From assembly GCA_012729785.1 (NCBI GenBank), contig JAAYCL010000037.1, positions 92,001 to 156,000 of the forward strand: DNA of 64,000 nucleotides. The letters are read 5' to 3'. Positions 34,751 through 42,296 of this stretch are shown in pieces (the stretch's first letter is position 1; each line of letters begins with the position of its first letter). Under the pieces are notes generated by a model that searched no databases, was not told where the DNA came from, and saw nothing but the letters and a program-made list of their open reading frames with translations. Source of the stretch: Chlamydiota bacterium. Lineage in GTDB: Bacteria; Auribacterota; Tritonobacteria; UBA1439. Made by a program: the position numbers and the translations under genes.

Positions 34751-34778
34751 ATTATACACCTCGCCCCCCCTCCTGCAA
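34751..34778 (-). promoter_or_regulatory. Promoter of the SGNH membrane protein gene
   Basis: Minus strand: TTGCAG (34778-34773), 16 bp, perfect TATAAT (34756-34751) preceded by TG. The leader to ATG 34713 is about 30 bases. Confidence 0.6.
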
Positions 34779-34974
34779 CCCCCCCCGCCATCCCCCAACA
34801 TCCGATGCACGAACGGCACATTCCCCCCTCCCGCCGCTCCCCGTGCCGGCTGCGCGGGACATTTCCCGGTTTTCAGTGGTCAACCGATGGGACAGGTTGA
34901 ATCGCAACGGGATGCCGGAATCCACAACTGGAATCCCCCCGTGCAGGAGAATGATTTCATCCCGTCATCCGTCC

Positions 34975-34999
34975 GGATTCCAGCGTTCGCCGGAATGAC
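34975..34999. repeat. GTCATTCC-type palindromic repeat unit
   Basis: An imperfect palindrome, ATTCCaGCG-TT-CGCcGGAAT. Elements reading GTCATTCCGGCGAAxGCxGGAATCC are dispersed in many bacterial genomes; a partial copy (GCCGGAATCCA) lies at about 34914. Only this unit is complete in the window. Confidence 0.4.
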
Positions 35000-35070
35000 C
35001 CGATGAAGCGATCCTTCCGCGGGCAATGGCCTGCAATCGACACACCGGGGAAAGTGCCCCGGCTGCGCCC

Positions 35071-35099
35071 TTGACGCCCGGAGCCGATCATACTAAAAT
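35071..35099 (+). promoter_or_regulatory. Promoter of sppA-rnhC-SGNH operon
   Basis: TTGACG (35071-35076), 17 bp, TAAAAT (35094-35099). The -10 overlaps an in-frame ATG at 35098, which therefore cannot be the start; GTG 35131 with GGAGGG is. Confidence 0.6.
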
Positions 35100-35130
35100 G
35101 GCTATACAGTTTCGGCGAGGGGAGGGAACC

Positions 35131-36120
35131 GTGGTAGGCCGTGCGGGCAGGGTGCTGAAATGGATCGGGCTGGCCGTGCTCGTCGCGGCGCTCGCCGGGA
35201 GCGTCCTCTTGAACGCCGGGCTGCTCGTCCTCCTGGTGGGCGAGAAGGCCTCCTCCGACGACGAGACGCTCAGGTTCCGCGAGCTGACCGTCGAGGGGAA
35301 GGGGGACCGGAAGGTGGCGCTCATTTCGCTCGCCGGCGTGATCGGGCGGGGCTACGGAGACCCGCTCATCGGCGGCAGGAACACGGTCCCCGCCGTCATC
35401 GCCCAGCTCAAGAAGGCCGAGCGCGACAACGACGTCAGGGCGGTGATCCTGGAGATCGACAGCCCGGGCGGGGGCGTCGGCGACAGCGATCTCCTCTACC
35501 ACGAGGTCCGCGCCCTGCGGGAGAAGGGGAAGCCGGTCGTCTGCCACCTCAAGGACGTCGCCGCCTCGGGGGCGTACTACGTCGCCGTCGGCGGAAGCCG
35601 CATCATCGCGCAGCCCACGACGATCACCGGGAGCATCGGCGTCATCATGCACGGCGTCAATCTCGAGGGGCTCCTGGAGAAGATCGGCGTGCGCGAGGTC
35701 GTCATCAAGAAAGGGAGGATGAAGGACATCCTCTCCCCCACCCGCCCCCTCACGCCGGAGGAGGAGCGGCTGCTGCAGGGGATCGCGGACGGCGTCTTCC
35801 GTCGTTTCGCGGGCATCGTGATGCGGGAGCGCAACCTGGACATGCAGCGGATGGAAACGATCGCCGACGGGCGGCTCTTTCTCGCCCCCGAGGCGCTCAA
35901 GGCGGGGCTGATCGACGGCATCGGGTACCGCGAGGACGCGCTCGATGCGGCGGCGTCGCTTGCCGGCGTGCGGGAGCCCCGCCTCGTCCGTTACGAGAAA
36001 CTGTTTTCGTTCAGGGACCTGTTCAGCGCCTCGTCGCGGACGGTGTCGCCCGCGGCGGGATTCTGGGACGGGCTGCTGGAGGCCTGCGCCCCGAAACCGA
36101 TGTACCTGTGGACCTTCTGA
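35131..36120 (+). CDS. sppA: Signal peptide peptidase SppA (short 36K type)
   Basis: 329 residues from GTG 35131 (GGGGAGGG six bases upstream); the ATG at 35098 overlaps the -10 box. The N-terminal transmembrane helix (GLAVLVAALAGSVLLNAGLLVLL) anchors a periplasm-facing S49 protease domain: VALISLAGVIG, ILEIDSPGGGVGDSD, CHLKDVAASGAYYVAVGG (catalytic Ser in ASGAYY), TTITGSIGVIMHGVNLEGLLEKIG (Lys helix) and ADGRLFLAPEALKAGLID. The length fits the Bacillus-type half-size enzyme that acts as an oligomer. It cleaves signal peptides left in the membrane after export. It is first in a run with RNase HIII and an SGNH membrane protein. Confidence 0.9.
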   Translation: MVGRAGRVLKWIGLAVLVAALAGSVLLNAGLLVLLVGEKASSDDETLRFRELTVEGKGDRKVALISLAGVIGRGYGDPLIGGRNTVPAVIAQLKKAERDNDVRAVILEIDSPGGGVGDSDLLYHEVRALREKGKPVVCHLKDVAASGAYYVAVGGSRIIAQPTTITGSIGVIMHGVNLEGLLEKIGVREVVIKKGRMKDILSPTRPLTPEEERLLQGIADGVFRRFAGIVMRERNLDMQRMETIADGRLFLAPEALKAGLIDGIGYREDALDAAASLAGVREPRLVRYEKLFSFRDLFSASSRTVSPAAGFWDGLLEACAPKPMYLWTF

Positions 36121-36172
36121 TGAAATCGACGTCCTGACCGTTCGATCCCGCGCCTCGACAGCGCCCGTCCTC

Positions 36173-37093
36173 ATGCTCACCAAACGTTCCGAGACGACGT
36201 ACATCGCCCGCGTGAACGAGCGGCAGGCCGCCCAGGTCCGCCGCGATCTCGCCGCGCGCGGCTACGCGATACGCCCGGACGTCCCCCACGCCCGTTTCGC
36301 GGCCGCCAAGGACGGCGTGAGCGTCACCGCGTTCACGAACGGCAAGCTCCTCGTCCAGGGAAAGGGCGCGCGCGAATTCGTAGAGTTCTACCTCGAGCCC
36401 GCGGTGCTCAAGGAGGTGTCGCTCGGCTACGAGGAGCTGCTCGACCCGTCCATCGCCGAGCCGCGCGTCGGCGTGGACGAGAGCGGCAAGGGGGACTATT
36501 TCGGGCCCCTCCTCGTCGCCGCGGTCTACGTCGACGGGGAGCCCGCGCGCCGGCTGCTCGACCTCGGCGTGGCGGACAGCAAGACGCTCGGCGCCAGGAG
36601 GATCGACGAGCTCGCCGAGGCGATCCGCGCCGAGACGACGCACTCCGTCGTCGCCATCGGCCCCGAGAAGTACAACGCCCTCTACGACAAGATCGGGAAC
36701 CTGAACCGGCTCCTCGCCTGGGGGCACGCCCGCGCGCTCGAGAACGTGCTCATCAAGAAGACCGCCTGCAAGAAGGCCATCCTCGACAAGTTCGCGGAGC
36801 GGAGCGTCCTCACCCCCGCCCTGATGAAGCGCGGCAAGAAGATCGAGATCGTCCTCCGCACGAAGGCGGAGTCCGACGTCGCCGTCGCCGCCGCCTCGGT
36901 GCTCGCCCGGAGCGAGTTCTGCAGCCGGCTGAAGAAGCTCGGCGAGGAGTTCAAGACCGAGTTCCCGAAGGGGGGCGGGGCCGCCGTGTCCCGGAAGGCG
37001 CGGGAGTTCGTCAAGGCGCACGGGGTCGAGGGACTCGCGCGGGTGGCGAAGCTCCATTTCAACATCACCAAGAAGGCAATCCTGGAGAGCTGA
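36173..37093 (+). CDS. rnhC: Ribonuclease HIII
   Basis: 306 residues from ATG 36173; no good ribosome site, and the frame is open upstream. The N-terminal TBP-like substrate-binding domain (residues 1-85, with FTNGKLLVQGKG) is the mark of RNase HIII as against HII. The catalytic domain has RVGVDESGKGDYFGPLLVAAV (DE pair at about 102-103), GVADSKTL and KAESDVAVAAASVLARSEF (Asp). It cuts the RNA strand of RNA/DNA hybrids. The stop overlaps the next start as TGATG. RNase HIII is found in Firmicutes, Chlamydiae, Planctomycetes and several candidate phyla, a useful taxonomic hint. Confidence 0.93.
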   Translation: MLTKRSETTYIARVNERQAAQVRRDLAARGYAIRPDVPHARFAAAKDGVSVTAFTNGKLLVQGKGAREFVEFYLEPAVLKEVSLGYEELLDPSIAEPRVGVDESGKGDYFGPLLVAAVYVDGEPARRLLDLGVADSKTLGARRIDELAEAIRAETTHSVVAIGPEKYNALYDKIGNLNRLLAWGHARALENVLIKKTACKKAILDKFAERSVLTPALMKRGKKIEIVLRTKAESDVAVAAASVLARSEFCSRLKKLGEEFKTEFPKGGGAAVSRKAREFVKAHGVEGLARVAKLHFNITKKAILES

Positions 37094-38358
37094 TGCTATT
37101 CGCCGTCATCTGCCTCGTCCTCGGGCTCCTCGGCGCGCTGCTGCTGCCGCTCACCGAACTGTTTCCCGCGGTTCAGAGGATACTCATTGGCGCCGTCATC
37201 GCCATCGCCATACTCGCCCTCACGCGCGCGACCGGCCTCGTGCGTTGGGACTCCCTCAACAAACGGTTCCTGCGTTCGTCGCGCCTGAAAGGGGCGCTGA
37301 GCTCTCTCCTCTCCATCCTCCTCCTCATAGGGGCGCTTGAGCTTTGCGCACGGGTCCTCACCGCCACCGGGGTGCTCGGCTACTACCGCCCGATCATCAC
37401 GGTAGAGTCGGCGGCGAAGAAGACGGACTGGCGCGCCCATCACATCACCAAGGACGAGGCCCGGGAACCGGACCCGGTCCTATTCTGGCGGTCAATCCGC
37501 CGATACCCGTACAACGCGCAGGGATTCAAGGGGAAGGAGTTGCCGCCCGTGAAGGGGCCGCACGAATTCCGCATCTTCTGCTACGGGGACTCCAACACCG
37601 ACGGCCCCGACAGGGGCGGGTGGCCCGAACAGCTCCAGGCGGTCCTCGACCTGAGATCCCTTCCGGGCGTCCGCGAATTTGCGGTCGTGAATGCCGGCGT
37701 CGCCGGCTATTCCTCCTACCAGGGCCTGCGCAGGTTTCAGCAGGAGGTCGCCACGTACTCCCCCGACCTCGTCCTCGTGAGTTTCGGATGGAACGACCAC
37801 TGGGAGGCGCTGGGAGCCCCTGACAAGCAGTTCAGCTCGGCGATCCCTTTCGTCGACACGCTCCAGGGAACATTGCTCAGGTACCGCTTCTACCTCGTTC
37901 TGAAACAGTATATGGTGCCGTGCCTGCTCCGCAGGGAGTCCTTCTCCGGCCCCCGGGTATCCCCGGAGGAGTACCTCGAGAACCTGGCCGGGTTCGTCGA
38001 AACCGCGCGCCGGCATGGCGCCGCGGTGGTGCTGATGACCCGGCCTTACGGCGATGAGCGAATACTGCGCAACGACCGCGTCCCGGCAAAATATCTGACA
38101 AAGATCGCACGGGGCAACAAGGACCTTTTGGCGTTCGCCGCGCGCGAACAGGCGCACGTCCTGGATATCCACGGCGCCTTCGCCGCCCTCCCTTCCTCCC
38201 TCTTTGTCGACAGCTGTCATTTCACCCTGCAGGGGCACAAAAAGATGGCGGAACTCCTCTGCAACTATCTCGAGGACAACGGCCTGCTCCCGGCCGCCGG
38301 GCAACGGGCGGTGACGCCCTCATCCGGCGGGGCCGTGCGCGCCCAAAAACAGCGTTGA
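37093..38358 (+). CDS. Membrane protein with SGNH/GDSL hydrolase domain
   Basis: 421 residues. Three N-terminal hydrophobic segments (VICLVLGLLGALLLPL, IGAVIAIAILAL, LLSILLLIGALELC) place the rest outside the cytoplasm. The SGNH domain shows FRIFCYGDSNTDGPD (Ser in GDS), VVNAGVAGYSSYQ (Gly block), LVSFGWNDHW (Asn block) and FVDSCHFTLQGHKKMA (the Asp..His end: D, then H in CHFTLQGH). Its start overlaps the RNase HIII stop (TGATG), so it is translationally coupled. Probably an O-acyl hydrolase or transferase for a surface polymer; the third SGNH-type gene in this window. Confidence 0.85.
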   Translation: MLFAVICLVLGLLGALLLPLTELFPAVQRILIGAVIAIAILALTRATGLVRWDSLNKRFLRSSRLKGALSSLLSILLLIGALELCARVLTATGVLGYYRPIITVESAAKKTDWRAHHITKDEAREPDPVLFWRSIRRYPYNAQGFKGKELPPVKGPHEFRIFCYGDSNTDGPDRGGWPEQLQAVLDLRSLPGVREFAVVNAGVAGYSSYQGLRRFQQEVATYSPDLVLVSFGWNDHWEALGAPDKQFSSAIPFVDTLQGTLLRYRFYLVLKQYMVPCLLRRESFSGPRVSPEEYLENLAGFVETARRHGAAVVLMTRPYGDERILRNDRVPAKYLTKIARGNKDLLAFAAREQAHVLDIHGAFAALPSSLFVDSCHFTLQGHKKMAELLCNYLEDNGLLPAAGQRAVTPSSGGAVRAQKQR

Positions 38359-38384
38359 CGGCGCCTTCCCGGTCCTGCTATCCT
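38355..38384 (+). promoter_or_regulatory. Promoter for the exported-protein pair
   Basis: TTGACG (38355-38360, its TGA being the stop of the preceding gene), 18 bp, TGc plus TATCCT (38379-38384). Confidence 0.55.
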
Positions 38385-38420
38385 GATTGCCGATTCGCGG
38401 ACTGGTCCCCTGGAGGTCCC

Positions 38421-38819
38421 ATGCGCACCCTGGCCGTCGTCGTTCTCGCCGCGGTTGCCGTCGCGGCGGCGTCCCCCGCCGGCGCGGCAATCGACCGGTT
38501 CACGAAGGAGGACCCCGCCCGCTTCGGCGTCGGCATCCTCAACCTCTACTACAACATCTGCAAGGGGCTCCTTGACTACGGCAAGACGGTCGTCGTCACC
38601 GCCCCGGACCTCCCCAAGGCGGTCGCCACGGACGTCTTCCAGGTGGGGCAGAAGAGGGTGCCGGAGGCGTACTACATGACCGCGCAGGAGCTCGAGGAGC
38701 GCGATCGCCAGGACCGCCTTCAGAAGCGCCTCGAGGAGCGCGAGCGGCGGGAGCGGGAGGCCGCCGTTCCGCCCGGCGCACGGGACAACCGTCCCTCTCT
38801 GACCACCATCAAGGAATAA
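38421..38819 (+). CDS. Small exported protein of unknown function
   Basis: 132 residues from ATG 38421 with GGAGG five bases upstream. A Sec signal peptide (MRTLAVVVLAAVAVAAASPAGA) is followed by a conserved-looking core (FGVGILNLYYNICKGLLDYGKTVVV) and a strongly charged helix (QELEERDRQDRLQKRLEER) likely to form a coiled coil. The product should be periplasmic. No family is recognised. It has its own promoter and is followed by another exported protein 30 bp downstream, so the pair is probably one transcription unit. Confidence 0.75.
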   Translation: MRTLAVVVLAAVAVAAASPAGAAIDRFTKEDPARFGVGILNLYYNICKGLLDYGKTVVVTAPDLPKAVATDVFQVGQKRVPEAYYMTAQELEERDRQDRLQKRLEERERREREAAVPPGARDNRPSLTTIKE

Positions 38820-38849
38820 GGGTTTCGGTCCGCACGGCACCCGCTCCCC

Positions 38850-39986
38850 ATGGGCACAGTCCCGACTCGTCCCGTTTCCGCCCCCGCCGTCTGCGCGGCG
38901 CTCGCCTGCGTCCTCGCCCTCGCCGCCGCACCCGGGTCCGCGCAAGCGGGCGGGCCCGCCTCCGCCCCGGCCGACGCCGTGCTGCTGATGCACCTGGAGA
39001 CCAGGGAAGACGACCCGGGGCAGCGGTGGGTGTTCAACCGGCTCGCCGGTTTCCTCGTCGCCCGCGCGCGCGAGAAGCGGGATTCGGGGCGGCTGGGCGA
39101 CGTGAACCTCTTCCGCTTCTCCGACCTGTGCTTCTCGCTCCTCCCCCGCGACCACGAGGGGCGGGACCGGCTCCTTCTCGACGCGGCGCTCCTCCCCGGC
39201 ACCGGGCGCTTCGACCTCACCTACGGGGATCGGAGGTTCCAGCTCAACATCCGCGACGGTGAAACGGCCGCGGGCGCCCAGACCGCCCTCCTCTCCATCG
39301 TCCTCTCCATCATCTGCGAGGTGCGCGCCGGCGCGGCGCCGGATGACGGCATCTACTTCAACGCCGAACGCGCGAAGAAGGGCCGTTTCTCCGCCTACTA
39401 CGTGAGCGACACGCGCGCCCTCCTCGCCACGGACAGGGGGCTCATCGCCGGCGCCCTCGCCGAGAAGGGCGGCATCGCGCGCAGCGCCTCGTTCACGGCC
39501 GCGATGGAACTCCTTCCCAAGGGATGGGACGCCTACGGGTACGCGAACGACGAGAAGGGGGGGTTGAGCGCCTACCTGCGGGAGAAGGAGAAAGGGTGGG
39601 CGACGCTCGTCCTCGCCCTGCTCGACCCCGCCCGCAGGATGGGCCTCGCCCTCGACATCGAGGACCGCAACCGTTGCCGCGCGGTGGCGGTCTTCCCCCT
39701 CCCCGGCCCGGCGGAGGCGAAGGCGCTCCGTGCCAGGCTCGAACCGATCCTCTCGGCGCTTCTCGCCGAATACCTCGACGAGGGCCTGAAGTCGGAGATC
39801 TCCTTCGAGGAGCTCCCGCGCGCCTTGCGCGTCTCCGCCCGCTTCTCGAACACGGAGCGGTTCTGGGAGAAGGCGTTCGGGGGGAAGCCGGAAGGAACGA
39901 CGCCGCCGCGGGACGAGGTGGATGCGCCGCCCCCCCCCGCCTCGACCGCCCCGGGCCTCCCGGACCGGACCGCACCCCGCGGTTGA
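38850..39986 (+). CDS. Exported protein of unknown function
   Basis: 378 residues. Signal peptide (APAVCAALACVLALAAAPGSAQA), then a mixed alpha/beta body with VLLMHLETREDDPGQRWVFNRLAGFL, FSAYYVSDTRALLATDRGLI, WDAYGYANDEKG and RMGLALDIEDRNRCRAVAVFPLP. This general pattern resembles DUF3352-like or periplasmic proteins that read out a value per residue block, but I cannot assign it to a family. The C-terminus is Pro-rich and probably unstructured. ATG 38850 has no strong site; coupling to the upstream gene is likely. Confidence 0.72.
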   Translation: MGTVPTRPVSAPAVCAALACVLALAAAPGSAQAGGPASAPADAVLLMHLETREDDPGQRWVFNRLAGFLVARAREKRDSGRLGDVNLFRFSDLCFSLLPRDHEGRDRLLLDAALLPGTGRFDLTYGDRRFQLNIRDGETAAGAQTALLSIVLSIICEVRAGAAPDDGIYFNAERAKKGRFSAYYVSDTRALLATDRGLIAGALAEKGGIARSASFTAAMELLPKGWDAYGYANDEKGGLSAYLREKEKGWATLVLALLDPARRMGLALDIEDRNRCRAVAVFPLPGPAEAKALRARLEPILSALLAEYLDEGLKSEISFEELPRALRVSARFSNTERFWEKAFGGKPEGTTPPRDEVDAPPPPASTAPGLPDRTAPRG

Positions 39987-40020
39987 ACGCGGGGGGCGAT
40001 CCGGCCGCCTCACCGGTCAG

Positions 40021-40345
40021 TCAATCGCCGGCGCGTGCCCTGGATTCGCGCCTTCGCCTTCGCACCCCGGCAGCCAGCGCAGCTCCCCCACCCCGTAGCG
40101 CGCAAGGATCCTCTCCGCCGCGGCCGCGCACCCCTCCGCGTCGAGGGCGATCTCGAGCGACCGAGATGCGGCGGAGGCCGCCTCCCGGGCTGCGCGGCGC
40201 CTCGGCGACGTCGCGGAGGTCCGAGACCTTGCGCCCGTTCACTCGAACGACCGCGAGATCCTTCGCCCCTGACACCCGACGCCGATCTCGCCGGGAAACG
40301 TCCGGTTCAGGACCTGGGCTGCGGGGAGAAAAGCGGCGAGGGCGT
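40021..40345 (-). pseudogene. C-terminal relic of a Deg/HtrA-like PDZ protease
   Basis: The minus strand reads, across two frame changes, AAFLPAAQVLNRTFPGEIGV, then GAKDLAVVRVNGRKVSDLRDVAEA, then SLEIALDAEGCAAAAERIL and RYGVGELRWLPG before TGA at 40021. The RVNGRKVSDLRDVAEA strand-helix and the ALDAE..AAAERILARYGV end match the tail of the second PDZ-like domain in Deg-type proteases. The protease and first PDZ domains are absent. It sits just downstream of the PduS-like gene. Confidence 0.55.
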
Positions 40346-40374
40346 CGTCGCGCTGGGGTCGGGGGACCCGCCCG

Positions 40375-41688
40375 TCAGGCGCGCAGTTCGATCCCTTCGG
40401 GGCCGACCGCGGAGACGACGCCGGTGATGCTCGCGTGGAGCGGCGCGCCGAGGGCCCCCGCGGGGACGTCCGCGATCAGGTCCCCGACCTTGACCCGGTC
40501 CCCCTCCTTCACCGCCGGCACGCACGGGACCCCGACGTGCTGCTTCAGCGGGATGCGCACCGACCCGGTCTCGAGCGGCGCGTCCACCAGCGGCGCCTCC
40601 GCCTCGTACCCCCCGAGCTCGAACCGCTCGACCAGGGCCGGCACCGGCGAACGGCGATAGTCCCTCTCCGGGAGCGCGGTCGGGCGCGGCCGCCGGTGGA
40701 TCGGTTTCGCCCCGGCCTTCTTGAGGTCGACGGCGAGCGCCCTGATGATCCGCTCGGGGGAGAGCATCGTCGGGCAGGCGTACATCCCGCAGAGGCCGCA
40801 CTGGCAGCAGAGGTAGGCCTGCGCAACGACGCGCGGGTCGATCTCCTCGGCCGACTGGTACGCCACGGCCCCCATGATGGCGTGCGGCTCAAGCGTGTGC
40901 CCGAGGAGAAACCGGGGGCAGAGATCGGTGCAGAAGCGGCACCCCTCGCACGCGGAGCGGGCGATCTTCACGTCGTAGGCGATATCCTTCCGCTTGTACC
41001 GGATGAGCTTGTGGTCCTCGGGGAGCACGATGAGACTGGTGGTGGTCTTGCGCGCCACCCCGCACGACTCGACGCCCATCATCGGCCCCCCGTCGATGAC
41101 GGCGTACGGCGCGACGAGGGGCCCGCCCGCGGCCCGAAGCACGTCCGCGACCGAGGTCCCCACGGGGACGCAGATCGTCTTGGGCTCCCGCACCGCCCCC
41201 GTCACGGTGAGCCACCGGTGCGTGACCGCCCGTCCGTCCCGCGCGCGCCGGATGTTGATGAGCGTCCCGACGTTCTGCACCACGACGCCGATGTCGAGCG
41301 GGATGCCGCCCTCGGGGACGATCCGTCCCGTGACGTCGCAGACCAGCGCCTGCTCGTCGCCCGCCGGGTAGTAGTTGTCGAGGAGGTGGATCGCGATGTC
41401 GCCGCGCGCCGCGCACCCCTCGAGCGCGGTCACGGCCCGGTGGTACTTGTTTTTCAGGGCGATGATCCCCTTCTTCGCCCCGGTCGCCTCCATCGCCAGC
41501 CGCATCCCCTCCACGAGCTCGCAGGCGTAGCGGGTCATCAGCTGCTGGTCGACGCGGATGAGCGGCTCGCACTCGGAGCCGTTGGCGATGACGTACTCCG
41601 CCCGGGCGCTCAGCTTCTTCCAGGCGGGGAAGCCCGCGCCGCCCGCGCCCACGACCCCCGACCGTTTCACCTGCTCGACGATGTCCAT
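40375..41688 (-). CDS. PduS/RnfC-like SLBB flavo-iron-sulfur protein
   Basis: 437 residues from ATG 41688. N-terminal: VKRSGVVGAGGAGFPAWKKL and EYVIANGSECEPLI (Complex I 51-kDa/RnfC FMN-type domain). Then an SLBB segment (LTVTGAVREPKTICVPVGTSV) and two Fe-S motifs, CEGCRFCTDLCP and CQCGLCGMYACP. The C-terminal part is a barrel-sandwich module (IPLKQHVGVPCVPAVKEGDRV ... HASITGVVSAV). This is the PduS arrangement: in microcompartments PduS binds flavin and [4Fe-4S] clusters and passes electrons across the shell together with PduT. It follows a PduT-like shell gene by 28 bp. No true Rnf genes are nearby. Confidence 0.87.
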   Translation of the reverse strand: MDIVEQVKRSGVVGAGGAGFPAWKKLSARAEYVIANGSECEPLIRVDQQLMTRYACELVEGMRLAMEATGAKKGIIALKNKYHRAVTALEGCAARGDIAIHLLDNYYPAGDEQALVCDVTGRIVPEGGIPLDIGVVVQNVGTLINIRRARDGRAVTHRWLTVTGAVREPKTICVPVGTSVADVLRAAGGPLVAPYAVIDGGPMMGVESCGVARKTTTSLIVLPEDHKLIRYKRKDIAYDVKIARSACEGCRFCTDLCPRFLLGHTLEPHAIMGAVAYQSAEEIDPRVVAQAYLCCQCGLCGMYACPTMLSPERIIRALAVDLKKAGAKPIHRRPRPTALPERDYRRSPVPALVERFELGGYEAEAPLVDAPLETGSVRIPLKQHVGVPCVPAVKEGDRVKVGDLIADVPAGALGAPLHASITGVVSAVGPEGIELRA

Positions 41689-41716
41689 CGCTGTCTGTCT
41701 TTCGGGCCTCCAGGCC

Positions 41717-42271
41717 CTACGCCTCCAGGAACCTCGCCACACAGTCGTGCGGGCGCTCGACGATGACGGCATTGATGAGCCCCCGCATCTCCTCCGCCGC
41801 GGCCTTCCCCGCCGCGAGCGCCTCCTCGACGTCCTGCTGCGTCCCGGCGAAGACGACGATGGATTTGCCCCCCTGTGCGTTCGCGAGACGCAGGTCGGCG
41901 ATCGCGACGCCGGCCGCCTTCGCGCCCGCGTCGGCCGCGCGCACGCACGCCGGAACGCCGTAGGTCTCGATCACCCCCACCGCCCCCTGCCCCGCCGCGC
42001 CGGTCTCCCCGCCGGCCGCGGCGACCACGAGCGGGTGGACGCGGGGGAGGAGGTGCTGCTCGGTGATCGTCTCGCCGAGGTCGGATTCCCGCGCCGCCTT
42101 GAACGCGGAGCGGAGCGCCTCGACGTCGCCGGAAACCGTCACGATGTACTTCCCGGGGCAGACCGTGCGCGAGTCGAGGATCTCCACGGCGGCCTCCTTC
42201 ACGAGGAGGTCCGTGACGAAGATCCCGCCCGCGACGCTGTTGAACTCGATCACGAGTATCGCCGGTTCCAT
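41717..42271 (-). CDS. PduT-like BMC-T shell protein
   Basis: 184 residues, two BMC domains in tandem. First: ILVIEFNSVAGGIFVTDLLVKEAAVEIL and GKYIVTVSGDVEALRSAFKAA. Second: AVGVIETYGVPACVRAADAGAKAAGV and GKSIVVFAGTQQDVEEALAAG. The residue after the first loop is Cys38 (SRTVCPGKY), the place where PduT binds a [4Fe-4S] cluster in the trimer pore. ATG 42271 has AAAGGGG six bases upstream. It is sandwiched between phosphomannomutase and the PduS-like gene in one transcript. It should form a trimer in a protein shell or act as a redox scaffold. Confidence 0.9.
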   Translation of the reverse strand: MEPAILVIEFNSVAGGIFVTDLLVKEAAVEILDSRTVCPGKYIVTVSGDVEALRSAFKAARESDLGETITEQHLLPRVHPLVVAAAGGETGAAGQGAVGVIETYGVPACVRAADAGAKAAGVAIADLRLANAQGGKSIVVFAGTQQDVEEALAAGKAAAEEMRGLINAVIVERPHDCVARFLEA

Positions 42272-42296
42272 GTGAACCCCTTTCCGCCGCCGGCGT

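Larger units (their letters stand above)
34714..35130. other. Divergent intergenic region
   Basis: 417 bases. From left to right: leader and TATAAT promoter of the SGNH gene on the minus strand, a C-rich stretch, a dispersed-type GTCATTCC palindrome (34975-34999), and the TTGACG/TAAAAT promoter of sppA. No gene is recognised. Confidence 0.6.

Noticed and set aside
35026-35130. ATG at 35026 or 35098 as the sppA start
   Set aside because: Both lie upstream of or inside the promoter; GTG 35131 has GGAGGG and starts just before the membrane anchor.
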